Assembly (NCBI GenBank): GCA_011032825.1
Contig: JAADJZ010000002.1
Location: forward strand, 558,001 to 622,000
From: Massariosphaeria phaeospora
Lineage: Eukaryota; Ascomycota; Dothideomycetes; Pleosporales
DNA length: 64,000 bases
Reading direction: 5' to 3'
Every line of letters begins with the position of its first letter. Within the stretch, counting starts at the first letter, position 1. The notes under the pieces were generated by a model that was given only the letters and a program-made list of their open reading frames with translations, had not been told where the DNA came from and did not search any database. The position numbers were made by a program, and so were the translations under genes. Shown piece after piece: positions 44,404 to 53,293 of this stretch.

Positions 44404-44772
44404 AGATATGTGCACATGGGGAGGGGACAACAGTGAAGAGTGTGTGCGGTGCGTTCGGGGATTTTCTTCATTCTAGGGCGACAATGCTGATGGAGATATA
44501 CATGATGGTTTAGGTGCTTTCCGCATTGGTATGCCGATTTGTGTTTCTTTTAGAGAATATACCCGGCGTTTGAGTATTTCGCCATCGATCCCAAGTTTCT
44601 CTTCGAATCGACGCATAAAACCTTGAGTTCTCTCTCCAACGCCTTTATTCCAGTATTAGAAAATGAAGCTCGTGCTCTCAGAGCAAGGCTGGTTCGAACA
44701 AAGAGTACCACGGCCGGAATCGCGCACCGGTGCGAATTCTTACTTGATAAGAAGAGTTGTTGATTCAGCTAG
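44404..44772. other. Intergenic region between convergent genes
   Basis: Shared 3' flank of two converging genes. Nothing else was seen. Confidence 0.4.
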
Positions 44773-46002
44773 CTAGGTTTGAGTCGAACGATTTCGATAG
44801 AAGAGGGTGTGAAAATCAGTCCAGACATTTGGACCAGTTCGGTTTCGGTCATTCGTCAAGACCGGGGCGTTGTCTAGACGCGCGGCTACAGAATTCGTGA
44901 TGCGTGCATACTTCACAAGTCCCGGTACGTCCACCCATTCACTCTGCGTCGTTCCCTGGATACCATCGGCTTTGATCCATCTGTCTCGGACAACACCAGG
45001 TCTATACTCCAGCGGATGCGCCGTTCGTCGTTCGTGTATCGAGTCCAGACTCGCCATGCTGCGCCAGCTCTAGTCTAACGGCGATCTGCAGTCTCCAAGC
45101 TGGGCGTAGACAGATACTGTGATAGTGTAACCCTTCTTTCTACCACGCCACGAAATCTCGACGCAGTAGTCGGTTAGACAGTACGTGCAGGATCCGTATG
45201 ATTTCTCGCACGGTGCGAAATAGTTCGGTGTAGTGGCGTCCTTGGCTAGCTCGGGAATCTGCGTCGGAGCGTAATCAGGATTTCCTTTAGCGAGGCTGAG
45301 ATGTCTACAGACGTCGTATATCCCGGAGTCGACGTAGTGTCTGAGCGCTTTCGCGTCGCCCCCCGATTGACACATGGTTTTGACGGATAGGACGAGGAGG
45401 TTGTCGTCGATAATACGTGCATGCGTGGAGTCGGATTGCGTGATTCCCTCTTGAGGTTGGCGTGACCGGTACCGCTGCTCGACTCTGCGGAGAGGCATCC
45501 CGTGGGGAGAGCGGTAGAAATGGCGGTTCATGACCAGGCGCGCGCGGTGGTAAGGGATGTAGCAGGTGCACAAGTGGTGAACGACGCCGAACTGCTTGCA
45601 TGCCAAATGCCTCGTGCGGCCAGGGAAGCCCGAGCGTGGGTCCCAGCGATGAAGCGCCACGCACGAATGGCAGAAGACCACATGGAGCATGTCTCTTTCC
45701 AGCATCAGCAGCAGCTCTTGCTTCTCTGATGGGTTCAGGTGCGGGTGGCGGGGAAAGCAAAGACTGTGCAGTGTGCGGCACGTCAAGGCGAGGGATATGA
45801 CGGATGCGTCGGGGAGATGCGTAGCGATCATCAGGATGAGCTCGGCGGGAAGAGCGAACGCACCCAAGCTGTGCTGCCGTCGACAGAGCATCGCTAGGCG
45901 CCGGAGAAGCCGCTGCAGGTAGGCACCGCCTACGGCCATCTTGGCTGACTGGGTGGATAGAGTAGGGCGAGCAGACAAAGAAGCATCCGCATGGAGTGGC
46001 AT
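44773..46002 (-). pseudogene. F-box protein gene with one internal stop
   Basis: F-box proteins link target proteins to an SCF ubiquitin ligase through Skp1. The minus strand is open from ATG 46,000-46,002 and shows the F-box at residues 48-85 (ALPAELILMIATHLPDASVISLALTCRTLHSLCFP). A Cys-containing region common in fungal F-box orphans follows (CHSCVALHRWDPRSGFPGRTRHLACKQF). At 45,070-45,072 a TAG follows CRSPLD. The same frame then continues for 98 codons as SWRSMASLDSIHERRTAHPLEYRPGVV to the stop at 44,773. That tail is typical of the family, and Trp is expected at the stop, so TGG became TAG. On the plus strand this is a C-to-T in a CpA context. The protein would lose about a quarter of its length but keep the F-box. 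Confidence 0.78.
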
Positions 46003-46326
46003 AGGCGAAGGAGTTGTGCGAAAAGTTCAGACGGGAGAGTGAGTGGGAGAAAGAGACTTAGAGGGAGAGAGGCAGCCATCTGGACAAGGTGTTTCGCAGC
46101 GGATGAACCGTGGTTCTGATACCTCGCTCCACAAAACGGAAACCACTTAGGACAAGCTGGAAGCAAATCATGCTCGAAGAAATCCATAATGTGAGGCCGT
46201 TACCGCTCGAGCGTGCAAGATACACCGAGCGCTGACAGGGAGGACTGTTCAGAGGACTGTACTCGTAAGCGCACAAGCCACCTGCCAAGCAACCTTAGAT
46301 CATCAACACAAGATGTCAACTCTATT
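46003..46326. other. Upstream region of the F-box gene
   Basis: Presumed promoter side. No gene was accepted here. Confidence 0.35.
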
Positions 46327-46520
46327 AGAGAAAGTTTTCGCAAAGCTCGAATTTGCTGCGGAGAGCCTCATTTGTTTTCAGCGTGAGCTGAGTGGGTGTT
46401 TCGTTTTGTGACTTTGCAAGCTCTAGAGAAAGCTTTCGCAAAGCTCGAACTTGCTGCGGAGAGCCTCATCTGTTTTCAGCGTGAGCTGAGTGGGTGTTCG
46501 TTTTGTGGAGCCGCACTCTA
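46327..46520 (+). repeat. Tandem duplication, two units of about 97 bp
   Basis: Unit 1 (46,327-46,424) and unit 2 (46,425-46,520) start AGAGAAAG and share nearly the whole sequence, including GCTGCGGAGAGCCTCAT and CAGCGTGAGCTGAGTGGGTG. Three internal differences are T in unit 1 against C in unit 2; the last 15 bases differ more. No coding role was seen. Confidence 0.85.
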
Positions 46521-47051
46521 AGAACCATGGTTCATAGCTCTACTATCTACCTACAACGCCTTTTTACGCTAAATCTAATACGCGCAATTAATCTAGCATG
46601 TTCAAAGGCAGGTTCCTAAGGGAGTTTATGGAATTGCATTTTTAGTGGTCTGGTTGTTTTCTTGGGCGCCAGAGGCTGATTAGTAGAACTTGTCGGCCAG
46701 GAATGGAACAAACAGGACCTATACCAGAAGTTTCATCCAAGGTCCGGTTAACCTTCAGCGTATATCGCACGTCCATGGTTTATACGGTAGCGGCATATAT
46801 CCAGGCTAGCAGCCGACAGTGCAATACCGTATACGGACTCAGAATACCCACTAAAGCTAATCAGGTAGTTTATTAATGGCACTTATCAGCGTTCAGTGGG
46901 TACTATGAGTTGGTAGATATGTTATTGCGTAGTTAGGCGATGAACGTCGGGAGAGCAAGGAACATGTTGAATTCCAAAATGAATAGGGTATCTACAAATC
47001 GATTGAACGCCATCATGACCCTGATCATAATATGCACAGCAGTCCCCTCTT
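46521..47051. other. Intergenic region
   Basis: Contains one more copy of GTTTATACGGTA (about 46,779) and a short palindromic ACCGTATACGG (about 46,834). No gene was seen. Confidence 0.35.
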
Positions 47052-48065
47052 TCACGCTGCCAGCCTTTCCAAAAGCCCTTCGATGCGTCCTTTTGCTTTT
47101 CGCTCCACGCTGGATAACCGGGCACCCTGCTCTGTCCTGACTGCAGCCATTTCAATATCGCCGTCTTTCGTAACCTTCATGATAGCAGTCTGCCCGTTCG
47201 ACCAAAGCAGGCTCAGCTCTCTGAAACTGATGTCCGCATCGACGGCAGTGATCTTGAGAGGCCCATTACGACGAACAGCAGCCTCTTCCTCGTCCTCCGA
47301 GTCCTCGTCGTCACTCACGAACGCATTCAGCACCCTGCCCTGCGCAAGACCTGCCTTCTGCTCTTCCCTATCCTTCGTCCCCGTTACACCAGCCGCAGCG
47401 CGTAGCTTCTCCACAGCAGCACCCCGCAGATGCCAGCTCACCAACTCCTTCCGTAACGCCCTCCCGAATTTCACCAGATTCTGCTCCACCGCACCCTCCC
47501 CATCACGCGCCCGCGTCGGTAACCACAGATTCGCAAGCGGCTGCAACGCAACGCACGGCGGAATCGTGTGTTTATGAATCCTCAACAGGCTTTTGTTCTT
47601 CGCGCTCGGCCGCACAAACAGTACGTGGTACGTCTCGACGAACTCGTCCCGAATGGACACGTCTATGCGCACGCCGAGGATCATGCCGTTGTCGATGGCG
47701 TGCGGATCCGGGTCTTTGACCTTGTAGGCAGTGATGCCGGCGCAGGCGCGGTACACGTTTTCGAGGTTGCGATTGTGCTGGGTTTTGGCGAGTTTCGCAG
47801 CGTGGAGGCGGCGGCGCTCGTTGGCGACGGGCCGTTGCGAGAGACGCGTTGGGAGGTGGGGTTGCGAGAGGAGGATCGCGGAGAGGTTGGCGCGTTGCGC
47901 GCGGAGGTCGGCTATGCGGGCGTGGATGTCGTTGATTTCGCAGTCGAGGGCTTCCATAGCTGCGGCGGGCTGGTACGGTGGGCGGTTATGATTGTGATTG
48001 TGATTGTGGTTGTGGTTGTGGCTGTGGTTGTGGAAAATCTGCTTTCTCGGTGTTGTTGACGGCAA
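47052..48065 (-). CDS. Inner kinetochore protein CENP-O / Mcm21
   Basis: It is part of the COMA/CENP-O complex of the constitutive centromere-associated network at kinetochores. The minus-strand single exon gives 337 aa from 48,065; a shorter form from ATG 47,957 (MEALDCEIND) is possible. The first 37 residues carry a His-Asn repeat (HNHSHNHNHNHN...). Next is a coiled coil (ALDCEINDIHARIADLRAQRANL), then the CENP-O double-RWD-like region: YRACAGITAYKVKD, MILGVRIDVSIRDEFVETYHVLFVR, LLRIHKHTIPPCVAL, LWLPTRA and FGRALRKELVSWHLR. A C-terminal acidic insert (SDDEDSEDEEEAAV) and DADISFRELSLLWSNGQTAIMKV complete it. The His-Asn tract is a GTGATT/GTGGTT microsatellite and may vary in length between strains. 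Confidence 0.85.
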   Translation of the reverse strand: MPSTTPRKQIFHNHSHNHNHNHNHNHNRPPYQPAAAMEALDCEINDIHARIADLRAQRANLSAILLSQPHLPTRLSQRPVANERRRLHAAKLAKTQHNRNLENVYRACAGITAYKVKDPDPHAIDNGMILGVRIDVSIRDEFVETYHVLFVRPSAKNKSLLRIHKHTIPPCVALQPLANLWLPTRARDGEGAVEQNLVKFGRALRKELVSWHLRGAAVEKLRAAAGVTGTKDREEQKAGLAQGRVLNAFVSDDEDSEDEEEAAVRRNGPLKITAVDADISFRELSLLWSNGQTAIMKVTKDGDIEMAAVRTEQGARLSSVERKAKGRIEGLLERLAA

Positions 48066-48411
48066 AGTGGAATCTTAGCGTGATACGCGGGGTCACGTGG
48101 GAGGCTGCTAGCGGGAATCGTCGGCGAGGCAAGGGTCTCGCTTGCATGTCGATAGGCTCGAGATAATGGCTGCAGCGCAGGTGCATGGCGGCGACAATTG
48201 TCAGGCACAGTGCCGCTCTTCATTCCTATCCAACAAGCTTCGTTGAAGTTCTGTCCGACGGAACGACTTACGCATGCCCAGGCTAGCCGCACTGGATCGA
48301 TCCTACGGTTGGCCGCTCATGCGCTTAGAAGTTAGGACACGTTCCCGTAACGAATCGGGCTCAGCATCATCTTTATTAACCGCACTAAACTGACTCCGCC
48401 TGCTCACCTGG
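48066..48411. promoter_or_regulatory. Shared divergent promoter region
   Basis: A 346-bp spacer between the divergently transcribed CENP-O and acetyl-CoA transporter genes. No specific factor site is claimed. Confidence 0.4.
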
Positions 48412-50574
48412 ATGCCTGCTCCACTCGGCGATTCTCCTGCTACCTACATTGCACCTCCGCTGCCCTCTGCTTTCGAGACTCGCCGCCCATCTACGCACGT
48501 CGTCGCCCAACACGAGCAGAACGCGCGCGCCCAACACCGCCGCGCTACCACAGAACCGGACCTCGAGCTCCAGGACCTGGCCCCCGTCGAAGCTAAACAA
48601 CAACGTAACCTTCCCAGAGAGCCTCGGCCTGCCCCTCTGCACATTGGTGTAGCATCGTCATCGGCAAACGCCCCTGAACACGCACATCTGCTTCGCGACT
48701 CTTCCTCCTCCTCCTTCGAGTTCGACTCCGACAACGACACACAAATGAGCAAACGGGCCACCAAGAACTCCAATCGCAAGTCTGTGGTACCGGAGATTTC
48801 CACAGACTCGCCTGCAGAGGGCAAAGGGCAAGCCAACTCGAGTGCGAGGATGAATAATATTCTGGAACATCGGCGCAGGCATGGCTCTATTGACAGCCCC
48901 GCGTCGGCTGCATCGCTGATGGCGGGGTCGAGTTTTAATTTGGACGATCCAGTTCCGTCACTGGACAAGGAGAATGACGGCCGCTCGACGGGGTTTTTCG
49001 CTTTGTCGAAGAAGGACCAGAGGAACTTCTTGTTGTTAGTGCTGCTGTACTTCTTGCAGGGTATACCGATGGGTCTGGCACTTGGATCGGTACCTTTCCT
49101 GCTCAAGCAAGTCGTTTCATATTCCGCTATCGGAATCTTCTCTCTTGCCGCATACCCATACTCGCTGAAGTTGTTCTGGAGCCCTATTGTAGATGCATTG
49201 TGGACACCCCGACTAGGACGCAGGAAGAGTTGGATCCTGCCCATTCAGACAGTCTCCGGGTTTTCGATGCTATGGTTGGGTTCGAATGTGAATGAAATGA
49301 TGGAACAAGCCGGCCAGTCGGAAGGCAATGGCATTTGGAAGTTCACTTTCTGGTGGTTTGCGCTTGTGTTCCTGTGCGCTACTCAGGATATTGCTGTGGA
49401 TGGCGAGTGGCCCGACTCGAAGATTCGGTCTAGACAATGCTAACTGAATGTAGGATGGGCTTTGACTCTGCTCTCAGAAGAGAATCTTGCGTATGCCTCA
49501 ACTGCCCAAACGGTAGGCCTGACGGCGGGCCAGTTCCTGTCCCACACCGTGTTCCTGGCTTTCAGCTCGAAGGACTTTGCAAACAAATGGTTCCGACCTG
49601 CCGATGCTCCCCTAGACCATGGCATTATGACCCTGGATAGCTACCTTAAGTTTTGGGGCTGGGGATATCTGCTCGTCACCCTTGGGCTGGCCATCATGAA
49701 GCGCGAGGAGCGCACCAAGAACACGGACGGCATCGCGGACGTCTACAAGACCATGTGGCAGATTCTGAAGCTTAAGAACATCCAGTCCTTTATCATCATC
49801 CACCTGATCGCCAAAATCGGTTTCCAGGCTAACGACGGTGTGACTAGCTTGAAGCTTCTAGACAAGGGATTCAGCCAAGAAGATCTTGCGCTGACCATCC
49901 TCATTGATTTTCCGATAGAGGTTTCGCTCGGCTACTACATCGGCAAGTGGTGCCAAACGTCTCCCCCGATGCACATATGGTGCTGGGCGTTCGTGGGCCG
50001 ATTGTTCGCTGCGGGTTTCGCGCAGTTTGTTGTCTCCATCTTCCCAGCCGGCGGTACTACGACGTGGTACCTGCTCCTCGTCATCTGCGAACACGTCATG
50101 TCCACGTTTATGAACACAATCATGTTCGTAGCAGTATCGGCTTTCCACGCAAAGATTTCCGACCCGGTCATCGGAGGCACCTACATGACTCTGCTTGCTA
50201 CGTAAGTTTTTGCCACCGACCAAGCATTCTGATTGCTAATGTCTGTCAGCGTCTCAAATCTAGGCGGGACTTTTCCGCGCATCTTCGTCCTTCGGGCTGT
50301 CGACATGTTCACCGTCGCCACGTGTGAGCCTCCGTCCATTCCCCCGAAGTCCGGACTCAAAGGCGACCTGGTTACCAAGGCCTTCTCGTGCGCGCTTGAA
50401 GTAGACAAGCACCGGTGCCGCGATGGCGGTGGCTACTGCAATGTGACGACGGACGGGTACTACGTGATGAACATCCTCTGTATCATCATCGGCGCCGTGA
50501 CGTTCTGGGGATACATCAAGCCGGCCGTGATGAAGGTCCAGGCGCTCCCCCTGCGCGCGTGGCGGTTGAGCTAG
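48412..50574 (+). CDS. Acetyl-CoA transporter (SLC33A1/AT-1 family)
   Basis: This major-facilitator-like membrane protein imports acetyl-CoA into the ER or Golgi lumen in animals; fungal homologues are poorly studied. Exons 48,412-49,402, 49,454-50,201 and 50,250-50,574 give 687 aa. The first ~200 residues are charged and probably cytosolic. Membrane spans begin at NFLLLVLLYFLQGIPMGLALGSVPFLL, the family start. Family motifs YPYSLKLFWSPIVDALW, GRRKSWILPIQTVSG, ATQDIAVDGWALTLL and SNLGGTFPRIFVL are present. The first intron (49,403-49,453) has GC-AG ends (donor GCGAGT). It is needed to join AVDG to WALTLL, and reading through gives a stop. The C-terminal part has the Cys-rich loop CRDGGGYCNVTTDGYYV and a last membrane span. 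Confidence 0.92.
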
Positions 50575-51246
50575 TCCAGCTCCTATGCAGCCCGTCTGTA
50601 CCTAGACTACCCTTGTAGAATAGAGAATAGAGAATGGATCTCCAGCCGTTTCCCCACGCCATGCATCGCGAGTTCTCGTGACGGGGCGTGGATCACGGCA
50701 GCCAATCAGAGGCGGGACGATCACCGTCGGGCGCCGTGTGTAGCGCTAAGACCAGAGCCTCTTTTCCCGCGCAACCGTTGATCTAAATGCATATGAAGTG
50801 AACAGTAAGCGGGCCCGCCTCGAACTGCCATGTCACGGCCGTCAAACTCGCCGATAGCGGCCGTATCATACGTGACGGCAGTTGATGGGTTGACAGTTCT
50901 TTTGATACGGCCGGACGACCACTCTTTGGGGACTCGATGCTTAGTGGTTCGAGCGCTAAGCCCAAAGCAGGTGTGTACTCGGTCGACATCCGTAACAAAT
51001 ATCTGCTGAGTCGACGGCTGCTTGTGCTTGCTGTCTAAACTGCTTGCGACGTCCTGGACCTTGCGTCCATACCGAGCCAGACGTGCAGCATTCTTCAGCG
51101 GAAATCGTTGCCCAGTGCTCCGTCATCTCACTTCTCGTGCACCACTTTCGAGTACTCGCGACCAGATACTTTCCCACCAGCGTCCTTCCCCTCATCGCAA
51201 CTCCACCCACGCATCCGCAGACTTCGTGTATCCGAGGCAATTCACA
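50575..51246. other. Intergenic region
   Basis: Contains repeated GGCCGTATCA/GATACGGCC words in opposite orientation (about 50,855-50,912) and a short hairpin GCTTAGTGGTTCGAGCGCTAAGC-like sequence near 50,938. No tRNA fold was confirmed. Its right end should hold the peroxiredoxin promoter. Confidence 0.4.
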
Positions 51247-52363
51247 ATGTCCTACACCCCCAAGGCGCGGGTCCAGAAGCCAGCTCCGCACTTCTCGGGC
51301 ACCGCCGTCGTCGATGGAACCTTTGAAGGTACGCCGTGCACCTCGATGGCCGTGTCCTCGCCGTACACGTACAACACCACTGGCACCGCTACATGCAACT
51401 AGCTAACCAGCACGGCGCGCACCACAGAACTCAGCCTCACCGCCTACACGTCGACCAAGCAATGGCTGATCCTGGGCTTCATCCCCATGGCGTGGACGTT
51501 CGTGTGCCCGACCGAGATCATTGCCTTCAGCGACCGCGCCGCCGACTTTGCGTCGCGGGGCGCCAGCATCGTCTTCGCCAGCACGGATAGCGAGTACAGC
51601 CTGCTGGCGTGGACCAACACAAGCAGGAAGGACGGCGGCTTGGGCAAGATCAACATCCCGCTGCTGAGCGACAAGAACCTGCAGTTGAGCAAGGACTACG
51701 GCGTGCTGCTCGAGGACGAGGGCATTGCGCTGCGCGGCCTGTTCCTCATCGACCCGAGCGGCGTGGTGCGACAGGTGAGTGGCTGGTTTCCGCGGTTTGC
51801 GCTATCTTCGATGGGTGGCGGCGGCGGCGGTGGCGGCGGGAGTAGCAGCCATGTGCTTGTGCGACTGCTGGCTGCTTGCATGCTGGTGTTTTGCCTGGAT
51901 GGAAGCGAGCGCGAACCACCGAACACCTCCGATGACATATGCGGCATGGCTAGCTGACACTGTGTCTCAGATCACCATCAACGACCTGCCCGTCGGCCGC
52001 AGCGTAGACGAGACGCTCCGCCTAATCGATGCCTTCCAGTTCACCGACAAGTACGGCGAGGTGAGTACTCGCCCATCCCACGCCTCCCACGCCTCCCACG
52101 CCTCCCACCCAACATCCATATCCCAACACCCAAACTCTCCCCCCTCCTCCACACACACACGTATGCAGACCAGAGCCTAACACTCCACCCACCAGGTCTG
52201 CCCCGCAAACTGGAACCCCGGCCAAACCACCATCAAAGCCACCCCCGAAGGCATCAAAGCCTACCACAGCAAAGTCGAGTCCGACACCAACATGGCCGAC
52301 CCCAGCAGCAGCAACGCCGCTGCGAACGGTACGAAGGGCCTTGCTACCCTCAACGGTCACTAG
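51247..52363 (+). CDS. Typical 2-Cys peroxiredoxin
   Basis: It reduces hydrogen peroxide and organic peroxides using thioredoxin. Exons 51,247-51,328, 51,428-51,774, 51,971-52,060 and 52,196-52,363 give 228 aa. The peroxidatic Cys lies in [19 protein letters not shown] (P-X3-T-X2-C active site), and the resolving Cys in VCPANWNPG, with the usual spacing. Other family motifs are [79 protein letters not shown]. The tail beyond the second Cys is Ser/Asn/Ala-rich, without the YF motif typical of sensitive eukaryotic enzymes, suggesting relative resistance to over-oxidation (inference). The sequence around FIPMAW differs from the usual FYPLDF. Confidence 0.93.
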
Positions 52364-53293
52364 AAAAGCGAAAGTAACTAATTGCCCTGTGCTTCGTGAA
52401 CCACAGATGGCGCATAGACGTTCCTTCCCATACCACAGCCCGTCAAGCCCTGAGCAAGTTTCACTCCGCGAAAGCGTTTTGTTTGGGTTCCCGGGCATGC
52501 GGTGAAGTGAGCGAGGTTGAGGGGTTGTGGTGCCCTCTGTGTGGGAAGATGCGGGCAGGGAGCCGGCGAGACGGTGAAAGACTGCATGGGACTTACTGAC
52601 TGGGCGACACGGGAATTGTTACTAGGTCCCTCGCGCGCAACGCATCTCCGTCCCCGAACCCGCATCACATTTTCTTTCTTTAGCATCGGCATCGGACAAG
52701 GGAGTTGAGTCGAGTTTAGTTTCCACGGTAGTTCCCTCCCACCTCTCCGCCTGACTGATGTTTCACTGTCACTCTTGGCGCTAGTGTACGCGCTGGCTGG
52801 GTATGTGTCTATCTGGTGATGGATGGCTTGCAATACGTCAGTTAGCGATTTCTACTGCTCCGTTACCATACCCCGACTTAATTGTACTCCGGGGGGTTTT
52901 TTTTCTTTCGCTGTCGTTGTAGTGTACAAAATGCAATTCTACTTTCTACATATCTACATTACATTTTTCTGTGATGGTGACGACGGTGGTGGTGGCGTTT
53001 ACCTATTTACCGCGCTTGCGCAGGTACCCGTACGCCGTACCTCGTATATCCATCCGTGCTAAGTAGAAGACGCTGCAGGGAATGAAAGCAAGTCAAGTCA
53101 AGTCAAGCAGGCAAGTATGCACGCACGAAAAGAAGACGTGAAGTGCAAACGAAGAAGAAGAAAACAGAATTCCGGGGTATCTATCATCATCAAACCAACA
53201 GTAACTAATCTACCTAGTACGAAAGACGGAATGTCCTAGATTATCTCCGGCACCGCTTTTTACCTTTACCCAGACGTCTATCCTTCCATCTGT
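52364..53293. other. Intergenic region between convergent genes
   Basis: About 930 bp of shared 3' flank. It has a T-rich run near 52,897-52,908 and short AAGTCAAGTCAAGTC repeats near 53,090-53,105. No gene was accepted. Confidence 0.4.

Noticed and set aside
47032..47577. 181-codon plus-strand frame
   Set aside because: Antisense of the CENP-O/Mcm21 gene.
50930..50965. Possible tRNA-like hairpin with GGTTCGAG
   Set aside because: Only one stem-loop is present; the other arms and the 7-bp acceptor stem could not be found.
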